Below are positions 1-13,305 of a stretch of 64,000 nucleotides of DNA, one piece after another; positions within the stretch are counted from its first letter, which is position 1, and the number at the start of each line of letters is the position of its first letter. The notes beneath the pieces were generated by a model. It was not told the origin of the DNA and did not search any database. It saw nothing but the letters and a program-made list of their open reading frames with translations. The DNA lies in assembly GCA_033782935.1 (NCBI GenBank), contig JAWQEG010000062.1, positions 12,356,001 to 12,420,000 of the forward strand, in the 5' to 3' direction. Made by a program: the position numbers and the translations under genes. The stretch is from Petrolisthes cinctipes. Its lineage: Eukaryota > Arthropoda > Malacostraca > Decapoda > Porcellanidae.

Positions 1-3000
1 GCACCTAAAAGATCGATTTTCAGTATGTTTTGGGCCTATATTTTGAAAATACTCTAACACGGAGTAGGCATGTACAGATCGCTTCTGGGACCCAAAAATA
101 TTGAATTTTCGGGTGTTTTGAGCCTGAATTTGAGATATACACGGGTACAGAAGTTGCATGCACATATTGACTTTGGGCACCTAAAATATCAATTTTCAGC
201 ATGTTTTAGGCCTGTATTTTTAAAATACTCTAACATGGAGTAGGCATGTACAGACCGCTTTTGGAACCCCAAAATATCGAATTTTCGGGTGTTTTGAGCC
301 TGAATTTGAGATATAAACGGGTACTGAATATGCTTGCACATATCGACTTTTTGGCACCTAAAATATCGATTTTGAGCATGTTTTGGGTTTATATCTTGAA
401 AACATTCTAACTAGGAGTTGGCATGTACAGAACGCTTCTAGGACTCTAAAATAGCGAGTTTTCGGGTGTTTAACGTCTGAATTTGAGATATAAACGGGTA
501 CAGAAGATGCATGCACATAACGACTTTGGACAGTTAAAATATCGATGTTTAGCATGTTTTGAGCCTATATTTTGAAAACATTCTAGCACTGAGTAGGCAT
601 GTTCATATCGTTTCTGGGACCCAAAAATATCGAATTTACGGGTGTTTTGAGGTAGAATTTTGGATATAAACGGGTACAGAAGATGCATGCACATATCGAC
701 ATTTCGCACATAAAAGATCGATTTTCAGTATGTTTTGGGCCTGTATTTTGAAAATACTCTAACACGGAGTAGGCATGTACAGATCGCTTCTGGGACCCCA
801 AAATATCGAATTTTCGGGTGTTTTGGGCCTGAATTTGAGATATCGACTTTAGGCACCTAAAATATCGATTTTTAGCATGTTTTGGGCCTATATTTTTAAA
901 ATATTCTGGCACTGAGTAGGCATGTACATATCGCGTCTGGGACCCCAAAATATAGAATTTTCGTGTGTTTTGAGCCTGAATTTGAGATATAAACGGGTAC
1001 AGAAGATGCATGCACATATTGACTTTTAGCACCTAAAATATCGATTTTGAGCATGTTTTGGGTCCGTATATTGAAAGCATTCTAACTAGGAGTAGGCATG
1101 TACAGATCGCTTCTAGGACCCAAAAAATCCGAATTTTCGGGTGTCTTGAGATTGAATTTGAGATATAAACGGGTGCAGAAGATGCATACACAAATTGACT
1201 TTTGGGCACCTAAAAGATCGATTTTCAGTATGTTTTGCGCCTGTATTTTGAAAATATTCTAACACGGAGTAGGCATGTACAGATCGCTTCTGGGACCCCA
1301 AAATATCGAATTTTCGGGTGTTTTGGGCCTGAATTTGAGATATCGACTTTAGGCACCTAAATTATCGATTTTTAGCATGTTTTGGGCCTATATTTTGAAA
1401 ATATTCTAACACGGAGTAGGCATGTACAGATCGCTTCTGGAACCCCAAAATATCGAATTTACGAGTGTTTTGGGCCTGAATTTGAGATATTGACTTTGGG
1501 CACCTAAAATATCGATTTTCAGCATGCTTTGGGCCTGTATTTTGAAAATACTCTAACACGGAGTAGGCATGTACAGATCTATTCTGGGACCCCAAAATAT
1601 CGAATTTTCGGGTGTTTTGAGCCTGAATTTGAGATATAAACTGGTACTGAAGAAGCATGCACATATCGACTTTTGGGCACCTAAAATATCGATTTTGAGC
1701 ATGTTTTGGGTCTGTATATTGAAAACATTCTAACTAGGAGTAGGCATGTACAGATCGCTTCTAGGACCCAAAAATACCGAATTTTCGAGTGTTTTGAGCC
1801 TGAATTTGAGATATAAACGGGTACAGAAGATGCATGCACATATCGACTTTGGACACTTAAAATATCGATTTTTAGCATGTTTTGGCCATATATTTTGAAA
1901 ACATTCTAGCACTGAGTAGGCATGTACAGATCGCTTCTAGGGCCCAAAAATACCGAATTTTCGAGTGTTTGGAGCCTGAATTTGAGATATAAACGGGTGC
2001 AGAAGATGCATGCACATATCGACTTTTAAGCACCTAAAAGATCGATTTTCAGTATGTTTTGGGCCTATATTTTGAAAATACTCTAACACGGAGTAGGCAT
2101 GTACAGATCGCTTCTGGGACCCAAAAATATCGAATTTTCGGGTGTTTTGAGCCTGAATTTGAGATATACACGGGTACAGAAGTTGCATGAACATATTGAC
2201 TTTGGGCACCTAAAATATCAATTTTCAGCATGTTTTAGGCCTGTAATTTTAAAATACTCTAACATGGAGTAGGCATGTACAGATCGCTTTTGGAACCCCA
2301 AAATATCGAATTTTCGGGTGTTTTGAGCCTGAATTTGAGATATAAACGGGTACTGAATATGCTTGCACATATCGACTTTTTGGCACCTAAAATATCGATT
2401 TTGAGCATGTTTGGGTTTATATCTTGAAAACATTCTAACTAGGAGTTGGCATGTACAGATCGCTTCTAGGACTCTAAAATAGCGAGTTTTCAGGTGTTAA
2501 ACGCCTGAATTTGAGATATAAACGGGTACAGAAGATGCATGCACATATCGACTTTGGACAGTTAAAATATCGATTTTTAGCATGTTTTGAGCCTTTATTT
2601 TGAAAACATTCTAGCACTGAGTAGGCATGTTCAGATCATTTCTGGGACCCAAAAATATCGAATTTACGGGTGTTTTGAGGTAGAATTTTGGATATAAACG
2701 GGTACAGAAGATGCATGCACATATCGACATTTCGCACATAAAAGATCGATTTTCAGTATGTTTTGGGCCTGTATTTTGAAAATACTCTAACACTGAGTAG
2801 GCATGTACAGATTGCTTCTAGGACCCAAAAATATCGAATTTACGAGTGTTTTGGGCCTGAATTTGAGATATAAACTGGTACTGAAGATGAATGCACATAT
2901 CAACTTTTGGGCACCTAAAATATCGATTTTGAGCATGTTTTGGGTCTGTATATTGAAAACATTTTAACTAGGAGTAGGCATGTACAGATCGCTTCTAGGA

Positions 3001-3509
3001 CCCAAAAAATCCGAATTTTCGGGTGTCTTGAGATTGAATTTGAGATATAAACGGGTGCAGAAGATGCATACACAAATTGACTTTGGGCACCTAAAATATC
3101 GATTTTCAGCTTGTTTTGGGCCTGTATCTGAGTAGGCATGTACAGATCGCTTCTGGGACCCAAAAATATTGAATTTTCGGGTGTTTTGAGCCTGAATTTG
3201 ATATATAAACGGGTACTGAAGATGCATGCACATATCGACTTTTAGGCACCTAAAATATCGATTTTGAGCATGTTTTGGGTCTGAATCTTGAAAACATTCT
3301 AACTCGGAGTAGGCATGTACAGATCGCTTCTTGGACCCAAAAATATCGAATTTTCGGGTGTTTTGAAGTTTTATTTGGGATATAAACGGGTGCAGAAGAT
3401 GCATACACATATTGACTTTGGGCACCTAAATTATCGATTTTCAGTATGTTTTGGGACTTTATTTTGAAAATACTCTAACACGGAGCAGGCATGTACAGAT
3501 CGCTTCTTA
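1..3509 (+). repeat. 177-bp satellite array, block with ~2029-bp duplication
   Basis: Head-to-tail monomers of about 177 bp, recognisable by the recurring words TAAAATATCGATTTT, GCATGTTTTGGGCCT, GTAGGCATGTACAGATCGC and GAATTTTCGGGTGTTTTGAG. Sequence around 1-760 recurs around 2030-2790 with an offset of about 2029 bp. Further on, the stretch near 1083-1200 matches 2965-3080 with an offset of 1882 bp. The second copy is therefore shorter by about 147 bp, the size of one short (148-bp) monomer. Full, 159-bp and 148-bp monomers are interspersed. No gene is seen. Open reading frames here are satellite read-through on the minus strand. Confidence 0.93.
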
Positions 3510-6024
3510 GACCCCAAAATATCGAATTTTCGGGTGTTTTGGGCCTGAATTTGAGATATTGACTTTGGGCACCTAAAATATCGATTTTTAGCATGTTTTG
3601 GGCCTATTAGACATGTACAGATCGCTTCTAGGACCCAAAAATACCGAATTTTCAGGTGTTTTGAGCCTGAATTTGAGATATAAACGGGTACAGAAGATGC
3701 ATCCACAAATCGACTTTGGACACTTAAAATATTGATTTTTAACATGTTTTGAGCCTATATTTTGAAAACATTTTAGCACTGAGTAGGCATATACAGATCG
3801 GTTCTGGGACCCAAAAATATCGAATTTTAGGGTGTTGTGAGGTTGAATTTGGGATATAAACGGATGCAGAAGATGTATACACATACTGACTTAGGGCACC
3901 TAAAATATCGATTTTCAGCATGTTTTGGGCCTGTATCTGAGTAGGCATGTACAGATCGCTTCTGCGACCCCAAAATATCGAATTTTCGGGTGTTTGGAGC
4001 CTGAATTTGAGATAGAAACGGGTACAGAAGATGCATGCACATGTCGACTTTTGGGCACCTAAAAGATCGATTTTCAGTATGTTTTGGGCCTGTATTTTGA
4101 AAATACTCTAACACGTAGTAGGCATGTACAGATCGCTTTTTGGTCCCCAAAATATCGAATTTTCGGGTATTTTGGGCCTGAATTTGAGATATCGAGTTTT
4201 GGGCACCTAAAATATCGATTTTGAGCATGTTTTGCGTCTGTATCTTGAAAACATTCTAACTAGGAGTAGGCATGTACAGATCGCTTCTAGGACCCAAAAA
4301 TACCGAATTTTCAGGTGTTTTAAGCCTGAATTTGAGATATAAACGGGTACAGAAGATGCATGCACTTTTTGACCTTGGGCACCTAAAATATCGATTTTCA
4401 TCGTGTTTTAGGCCTGTATTTTGAAAATACTCTAACACGCAATAGGCATGTACAGATTGTTTCTGGGACCCCAAAATATCGAATTTTCGGGTGTTTTGGG
4501 CCTGAATTTGAGATATAAACGGGTACAAAAGATGCATGCACATATTGAATTTGGGAACCTAAAATATCGATTTTGAGCATGTTTTGGGTCTGTATCTTGA
4601 AAACATTCTAACTAGGAGTAGGCATGTACAGATCACCTTCTAGGACCCAAAAATACCGTATTTTCGGGTGTTTTGAGCCTGAATTTGAGATATAAACGGG
4701 TACAGAAGATGCATGCACATATCGACTTTGGACACTTAAAATATCGATTTTTAGCATGTTTTGAGCCTATATTTTGTAAACATTCTAGCATTAAGAAGGC
4801 ATGTACAGATCGCATCTGGGACCCAAAAATATCGAATTTTCGGGTGTTTTGAGGTTGAATTTGGGATATAAACGGGTGCAGAAGATGCATACACATATTG
4901 GCTTTGGGCACCTAAAATATCGATTTTCAGTATGTTTCGGGAGTGTATTTTGAAAATACTCTAACACGGAGTAGGCATGTACAGATATCTTCTGGGACCC
5001 CAAAATATCGAATTTTCGGGTGTTTGGAGCCTGAATTTGAGATATAAACGGGTACAGAAGATGCATGCACTTATCGACTTTAAGGCACCTAAAAGATCGA
5101 TTTTCAGTATGTTTTGGGCCTTTTTTTTTTAAATACTCTAACACAGAGTAGGCATGTACAGATCGCTTATGGAACCCCAAAATGTCGAATTTTCGGGTGT
5201 TTTGGGCATGAATTTGAGATATCGACTTTGGGCACCTTAAATATCGATTTTTAGCATATTTTGGGCCTATATTTTAAAAATATTCTAGCACTGAGTAGGC
5301 ATGTAGAGATCGCTTCTGGGACCCCAAAATATCGAATTTTCGGGTGTTTTTGCCTGAATTTGAGATATAAACGGGTACAGAAGATCCATGCACATATTGA
5401 CTTTGGGCACCTAAAATATCGATTTTCAGCATGTTTTGGGCCTATATTTTGAAAATACTCTAACGCTAAGTAGGCATGTACAGAACGGTTCTGGGACCCA
5501 AAAAATATCGAATTTTCGGGTGTTTTGAGGTTGAATTTGGGATATAAACGGATGCAGAAGATACATACACATATTGACTTTGGGCACCTAAAATATCGAT
5601 TTTTAGCATGTTTTACTCCTGTATTTTGAAAATACTCTAACACGCAGTAGGAATGTACAGATTGCTTTTGGGACCCCAAAATATCGAATTTTTGGGTGTT
5701 TTGGGCCTGAATTTGAGATATAAACGGGTAATGAAGATGCATGCACATATCGACTTTGGACACTTAAAATATCGATTTTTAGCATGTTTTGAGCCTATAT
5801 TTTGTAAACATTCTAGCACTAAGTAGGCATGTACAGATCGCTTCTGGGACCCAAAAATATAGAATTTTCGGGGATTTTGAGGTTTTAATTTGGGATATAA
5901 ACGGGTGCAGAAGATGCATGCACATATTGACTTTGTGCACCTAAAATATCGATTTTCATCGTGTTTTACTCCTGTATTTTGAAAATACTCTAACACGGAG
6001 TAGGCATGCACAGATATCTTCTGG
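3510..6024 (+). repeat. Satellite block, 2515-bp higher-order unit, copy 1
   Basis: Satellite monomers forming the first of two adjacent near-identical 2515-bp units. A good landmark is the deleted monomer near 3600, where GGGCCTATT runs straight into AGACATG; it recurs near 6115. A T-rich run near 5120 recurs near 7636. Only a handful of substitutions separate the copies by eye, for example T/A at 4143 versus 6658 and G/A near 5464 versus 7979. No gene is seen. Confidence 0.88.
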
Positions 6025-8539
6025 GACCCCAAAATATCGAATTTTCGGGTGTTTTGGGCCTGAATTTGAGATATTGACTTTGGGCACCTAAAATATCGAT
6101 TTTTAGCATGTTTTGGGCCTATTAGACATGTACAGATCGCTTCTAGGACCCAAAAATACCGAATTTTCAGGTGTTTTGAGCCTGAATTTGAGATATAAAC
6201 GGGTACAGAAGATGCATCCACAAATCGACTTTGGACACTTAAAATATTGATTTTTAACATGTTTTGAGCCTATATTTTGAAAACATTTTAGCACTGAGTA
6301 GGCATATACAGATCGGTTCTGGGACCCAAAAATATCGAATTTTAGGGTGTTGTGAGGTTGAATTTGGGATATAAACGGATGCAGAAGATGTATACACATA
6401 CTGACTTAGGGCACCTAAAATATCGATTTTCAGCATGTTTTGGGCCTGTATCTGAGTAGGCATGTACAGATCGCTTCTGCGACCCCAAAATATCGAATTT
6501 TCGGGTGTTTGGAGCCTGAATTTGAGATAGAAACGGGTACAGAAGATGCATGCACATGTCGACTTTTGGGCACCTAAAAGATCGATTTTCAGTATGTTTT
6601 GGGCCTGTATTTTGAAAATACTCTAACACGTAGTAGGCATGTACAGATCGCTTTTTGGACCCCAAAATATCGAATTTTCGGGTATTTTGGGCCTGAATTT
6701 GAGATATCGAGTTTTGGGCACCTAAAATATCGATTTTGAGCATGTTTTGCGTCTGTATCTTGAAAACATTCTAACTAGGAGTAGGCATGTACAGATCGCT
6801 TCTAGGACCCAAAAATACCGAATTTTCAGGTGTTTTAAGCCTGAATTTGAGATATAAACGGGTACAGAAGATGCATGCACTTTTTGACCTTGGGCACCTA
6901 AAATATCGATTTTCATCGTGTTTTAGGCCTGTATTTTGAAAATACTCTAACACGCAATAGGCATGTACAGATTGTTTCTGGGACCCCAAAATATCGAATT
7001 TTCGGGTGTTTTGGGCCTGAATTTGAGATATAAACGGGTACAAAAGATGCATGCACATATTGAATTTGGGAACCTAAAATATCGATTTTGAGCATGTTTT
7101 GGGTCTGTATCTTGAAAACATTCTAACTAGGAGTAGGCATGTACAGATCACCTTCTAGGACCCAAAAATACCGTATTTTCGGGTGTTTTGAGCCTGAATT
7201 TGAGATATAAACGGGTACAGAAGATGCATGCACATATCGACTTTGGACACTTAAAATATCGATTTTTAGCATGTTTTGAGCCTATATTTTGTAAACATTC
7301 TAGCATTAAGAAGGCATGTACAGATCGCATCTGGGACCCAAAAATATCGAATTTTCGGGTGTTTTGAGGTTGAATTTGGGATATAAACGGGTGCAGAAGA
7401 TGCATACACATATTGGCTTTGGGCACCTAAAATATCGATTTTCAGTATGTTTCGGGAGTGTATTTTGAAAATACTCTAACACGGAGTAGGCATGTACAGA
7501 TATCTTCTGGGACCCCAAAATATCGAATTTTCGGGTGTTTGGAGCCTGAATTTGAGATATAAACGGGTACAGAAGATGCATGCACTTATCGACTTTAGGG
7601 CACCTAAAAGATCGATTTTCAGTATGTTTTGGGCCTTTTTTTTTTAAATACTCTAACACAGAGTAGGCATGTACAGATCGCTTATGGAACCCCAAAATGT
7701 CGAATTTTCGGGTGTTTTGGGCATGAATTTGAGATATCGACTTTGGGCACCTTAAATATCGATTTTTAGCATATTTTGGGCCTATATTTTAAAAATATTC
7801 TAGCACTGAGTAGGCATGTAGAGATCGCTTCTGGGACCCCAAAATATCGAATTTTCGGGTGTTTTTGCCTGAATTTGAGATATAAACGGGTACAGAAGAT
7901 CCATGCACATATTGACTTTGGGCACCTAAAATATCGATTTTCAGCATGTTTTGGGCCTATATTTTGAAAATACTCTAACACTAAGTAGGCATGTACAGAA
8001 CGGTTCTGGGACCCAAAAAATATCGAATTTTCGGGTGTTTTGAGGTTGAATTTGGGATATAAACGGATGCAGAAGATACATACACATATTGACTTTGGGC
8101 ACCTAAAATATCGATTTTTAGCATGTTTTACTCCTGTATTTTGAAAATACTCTAACACGCAGTAGGAATGTACAGATTGCTTTTGGGACCCCAAAATATC
8201 GAATTTTTGGGTGTTTTGGGCCTGAATTTGAGATATAAACGGGTAATGAAGATGCATGCACATATCGACTTTGGACACTTAAAATATCGATTTTTAGCAT
8301 GTTTTGAGCCTATATTTTGTAAACATTCTAGCACTAAGTAGGCATGTACAGATCGCTTCTGGGACCCAAAAATATAGAATTTTCGGGGATTTTGAGGTTT
8401 TAATTTGGGATATAAACGGGTGCAGAAGATGCATGCACATATTGACTTTGTGCACCTAAAATATCGATTTTCATCGTGTTTTACTCCTGTATTTTGAAAA
8501 TACTCTAACACGGAGTAGGCATGCACAGATATCTTCTGG
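6025..8539 (+). repeat. Satellite block, 2515-bp higher-order unit, copy 2
   Basis: Second copy of the 2515-bp unit, directly abutting copy 1. The match continues to about 8540. There the second copy reads CGGTTGTTTTAGGCC where the first copy reads CGGGTGTTTTGGGCC, and similarity drops to ordinary inter-monomer levels. No gene is seen. Confidence 0.88.
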
Positions 8540-8989
8540 GACCCCAAAATATCGAATTTTCGGTTGTTTTAGGCCTGAATTTGAGATATCGACTTTGGGC
8601 ACCTAAAATATCGATTTATAGCATGTTTTGGGCCTATATTTTGAAAATATTCTAGCACTTAGAAAGCATGTGCAGATCGCTTCTGGGACCCCAAAATATC
8701 GAATTTTCCGGTGTTTTGAGCCTGAATTTGAGATATAAACGGGTACAGAAGATGCATGCACATATCGACTTTGGACACTTAAAATATCGATTTTTAGCTT
8801 GTTTTGAGCCTATACTTTGTAAACATTCTAGCATTATGTAGGCATGTACAGATCGCATCTGGGACCCAGAAATATCGAATTTTTGGGTGTTTTGAGGTTG
8901 AATTTGGGATATAAACGGGTGCAGAAGATGCATACACATATTGGCTTTGGGCATCTAAAATATCGATTTTCAGTATGTTTTGGGCCTGT
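8540..8989 (+). repeat. Satellite monomers between two higher-order blocks
   Basis: About two and a half satellite monomers, one of them the 148-bp short form, linking the 2515-bp duplication to the following 2006-bp family. They match the common monomer and are not part of an obvious local duplication. No gene is seen. Confidence 0.85.
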
Positions 8990-10995
8990 ATTTTGAAAAA
9001 ATTCTAGCACTGAGTAGGCATGTACAGATCGTTTCTGGGACCCAAAAATATCGAATTTTCGTGTGTTTTGAGGTTGAATTTGAGTTATAAACGAGTGCAG
9101 AAGATGCATACACATATTGACATTGGGCACCTAAAATATCGATTTTCAACATGTATTGGGCTTGTATCTGAGTAGGCATGTACAGATCGCTTCTGTAACC
9201 CCAAAATATCGAATTTTCGGGTGTTTGGAGCCTGAATTTGAGATATAAACGGGTACAGAAGATGCATGCACAAATATCGACTTTTGGGCACCTAAAATAT
9301 CGATTTTCAGCATGTTTTGGGCCTATATTTTGAAAATACTCTAACACGGAGTAGGCATGTATAGATCGCTTCTGGGACCCCAAAGTATCGAATTTTCGGG
9401 TGTTTTAGGCCTGAATTTTAGATATCGACTTTGGGCACCTAAAATATCGAATTTTAGCATGTTTTGGGCCTATATTTTGAAAATATTCTAGCACTGAGAA
9501 AGCATGTGCTGATCGCTTCTGAGACCAAAATATATCGAATTTTCGGTTGTTTTGAGCCTGAATTTGAGATATAAACGGGTACTGAAGATGCATGCACATA
9601 TCTACTTTAGGGCACCTAAAATATCGATTTTGAGCATGTTTTGGGTCTGCATCTTGAAAACATTCTAACTAGGAGTAGGCATGTACAGATCGCTTCTAGG
9701 ACCCAAAAATACAGAATTTTCAGGTGTTTTGAGCCTGAATTTGAGATTTAAACGGGTACAGAAGATGCATGCACATGTCAACTTTTGGGCACCTAAAAGA
9801 AATATTTTCAGTATGTTTTGGGCCTGTATTTTGAAAATACTCTAACACGGAGTAGGCATGTACAGATCGCTTCTTGGACCCCAAAATATCGAATTTTCTG
9901 ATGTTTTGATCCTGAATTTGAGATATCGACTTTGGGCACCTGAAATATCGATTTTTAGCATGTTTTGGGTTTATATTTTGAAAATATTCTAGCACTGAAT
10001 AGGCATGTACAGATCGCTTCTGGGACCCCAAATTATCGAATTTTCGGGTGTTTGGAGCCTGAATTTCAGATATAAACGAGTACTGAAGATGCATGCACAT
10101 ATCGACTTTTTGCACCTAAAATATCGATTTTGAGCATCTTTTGGGTCTGTATCTTGAAAACATTCTAACTAGGAGTAGGCATGTACAGATCGCTTCTAGG
10201 ACCCAAAAATACCGAATTTTCAGGTGTTTTGAACCTGAATTTGATATATAAACGCGTACAGAAGATGCATCCACAAATCGACATTGGACACTTAATATAT
10301 CGATTTTTAGCATGTTTTGATCCTATATTTTGAAAACATTCTAGAACTAAGTAGGCATGTACAGAACGGTTATGGGACCCAAAAAATATCGAATTTTCGG
10401 GTTTTTTGAGGTTGAATTTGGGATATAAACGGATGCAGAAGATACATACACATACTGAATTTGGGCACCTAAAATATCGATTTTCAGCATGTTTTGGGCC
10501 TGTATCTGAGTAGGCATGTACAGATCGCTTCTGGGACCCCAAAATATCGAATTTTCGGGTGTTTGGAGCTTGAATTTGAACTATAAACGGGTACATAAGA
10601 TGCATGCACATATTGACTTTGGGCACCTAAAATATCGATTTTCATCGTGTTTTAGGCCTATATTTTGAAAATACTCTAACACGCAGTAGGCATGTACAGA
10701 TTGCTTCTGGGACCCCAAAATATCGATTTTTTGGGTGTTTTGGGCCTGAATTTGAGATATAAACGGGTAATGAAGATGCATGCACATATCGACTTTAGAC
10801 ACATAAAATATCGATTTTCAGCATGTTTTGGGCCTGTATCTGAGTAGGCATGTATATATCGCTTCTGGGACCCCAAAATATCGAATTTTCGGGTGTTTTG
10901 AGCCTGAATTTGAGATATAAACGGGTACAGAAGATGCATGCATATATCGACTTTGGACACTTAAAATATCGATTTTTAGTTTGTTTTGAGCCTAT
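8990..10995 (+). repeat. Satellite block, 2006-bp higher-order unit, copy 1
   Basis: First of two complete 2006-bp units plus a partial third. Landmarks are the variant TTGAAAAAATTCTAGCAC at the unit start, the AACATGTATTGGGCTTG variant near 9150 (again near 11156), and GCACAAATATCGAC near 9270 (again near 11276). Substitutions between copies include T/G near 9603 versus 11609 and C/A near 10569 versus 12575. All three monomer lengths occur. No gene is seen. Confidence 0.88.
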
Positions 10996-13001
10996 ATTTT
11001 GAAAAAATTCTAGCACTGAGTAGGCATGTACAGATCGTTTCTGGGACCCAAAAATATCGAATTTTCGTGTGTTTTGAGGTTGAATTTGAGTTATAAACGA
11101 GTGCAGAAGATGCATACACATATTGACATTGGGCACCTAAAATATCGATTTTCAACATGTATTGGGCTTGTATCTGAGTAGGCATGTACAGATCGCTTCT
11201 GTAACCCCAAAATATCGAATTTTCGGGTGTTTGGAGCCTGAATTTGAGATATAAACGGGTACAGAAGATGCATGCACAAATATCGACTTTTGGGCACCTA
11301 AAATATCGATTTTCAGCATGTTTTGGGCCTATATTTTGAAAATACTCTAACACGGAGTAGGCATGTATAGATCGCTTCTGGGACCCCAAAGTATCGAATT
11401 TTCGGGTGTTTTAGGCCTGAATTTTAGATATCGACTTTGGGCACCTAAAATATCGAATTTTAGCATGTTTTGGGCCTATATTTTGAAAATATTCTAGCAC
11501 TGAGAAAGCATGTGCTGATCGCTTCTGAGACCAAAATATATCGAATTTTCGGTTGTTTTGAGCCTGAATTTGAGATATAAACGGGTACTGAAGATGCATG
11601 CACATATCGACTTTAGGGCACCTAAAATATCGATTTTGAGCATGTTTTGGGTCTGCATCTTGAAAACATTCTAACTAGGAGTAGGCATGTACAGATCGCT
11701 TCTAGGACCCAAAAATACCGAATTTTCAGGTGTTTTGAGCCTGAATTTGAGATTTAAACGGGTACAGAAGATGCATGCACATGTCAACTTTTGGGCACCT
11801 AAAAGAAATATTTTCAGTATGTTTTGGGCCTGTATTTTGAAAATACTCTAACACGGAGTAGGCATGTACAGATCGCTTCTTGGACCCCAAAATATCGAAT
11901 TTTCTGGTGTTTTGATCCTGAATTTGAGATATCGACTTTGGGCACCTGAAATATCGATTTTTAGCATGTTTTGGGTTTATATTTTGAAAATATTCTAGCA
12001 CTGAATAGCCATGTACAGATCGCTTCTGGGACCCCAAATTATCGAATTTTCGGGTGTTTGGAGCCTGAATTTCAGATATAAACGAGTACTGAAGATGCAT
12101 GCACATATCGACTTTTTGCACCTAAAATATCGATTTTGAGCATCTTTTGGGTCTGTATCTTGAAAACATTCTAACTAGGAGTAGGCATGTACAGATCGCT
12201 TCTAGGACCCAAAAATACCGAATTTTCAGGTGTTTTGAACCTGAATTTGATATATAAACGCGTACAGAAGATGCATCCACAAATCGACATTGGACACTTA
12301 ATATATCGATTTTTAGCATGTTTTGATCCTATATTTTGAAAACATTCTAGAACTAAGTAGGCATGTACAGAACGGTTATGGGACCCAAAAAATATCGAAT
12401 TTTCGGGTTTTTTGAGGTTGAATTTGGGATATAAACGGATGCAGAAGATACATACACATACTGAATTTGGGCACCTAAAATATCGATTTTCAGCATGTTT
12501 TGGGCCTGTATCTGAGTAGGCATGTACAGATCGCTTCTGGGACCCCAAAATATCGAATTTTCGGGTGTTTGGAGATTGAATTTGAACTATAAACGGGTAC
12601 ATAAGATGCATGCACATATTGACTTTGGGCACCTAAAATATCGATTTTCATCGTGTTTTAGGCCTATATTTTGAAAATACTCTAACACGCAGTAGGCATG
12701 TACAGATTGCTTCTGGGACCCCAAAATATCGATTTTTTGGGTGTTTTGGGCCTGAATTTGAGATATAAACGGGTAATGAAGATGCATGCACATATCGACT
12801 TTAGACACATAAAATATCGATTTTCAGCATGTTTTGGGCCTGTATCTGAGTAGGCATGTATATATCGCTTCTGGGACCCCAAAATATCGAATTTTCGGGT
12901 GTTTTGAGCCTGAATTTGAGATATAAACGGGTACAGAAGATGCATGCATATATCGACTTTTGACACTTAAAATATCGATTTTTAGTTTGTTTTGAGCCTA
13001 T
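10996..13001 (+). repeat. Satellite block, 2006-bp higher-order unit, copy 2
   Basis: Second complete copy of the 2006-bp unit, in register with the first throughout. By eye there are only about half a dozen differences from copy 1, for example GAATAGGCATG versus GAATAGCCATG near 10001 and 12007. No gene is seen. Confidence 0.88.
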
Positions 13002-13305
13002 ATTTTGAAAAAATTCTAGCACTGAGTAGGCATGTACAGATCGTTTCTGGGACCCAAAAATATCGAATTTTCGTGTGTTTTGAGGTTGAATTTGAGTTAT
13101 AAACGAGTGCAGAAGATGCATACACATATTGACATTGGGCACCTAAAATATCGATTTTCAACATGGATTGGGCTTGTATCTGAGTAGGCATGTACAGATC
13201 GCTTCTGTAACCCCAAAATATCGAATTTTCGGGTGTTTGGAGCCTGAATTTGAGATATAAACGGGTACAGAAGATGCATGCACAAATATCGACTTTTGGG
13301 CACCT
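13002..13305 (+). repeat. Satellite, partial third copy of the 2006-bp unit
   Basis: The first ~300 bp of a third 2006-bp unit. It ends near 13,305, where the sequence after GCACAAATATCGACTTTTGG switches to a different monomer type (AAAGATCGATTTTTAGTTTG). No gene is seen. Confidence 0.85.
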
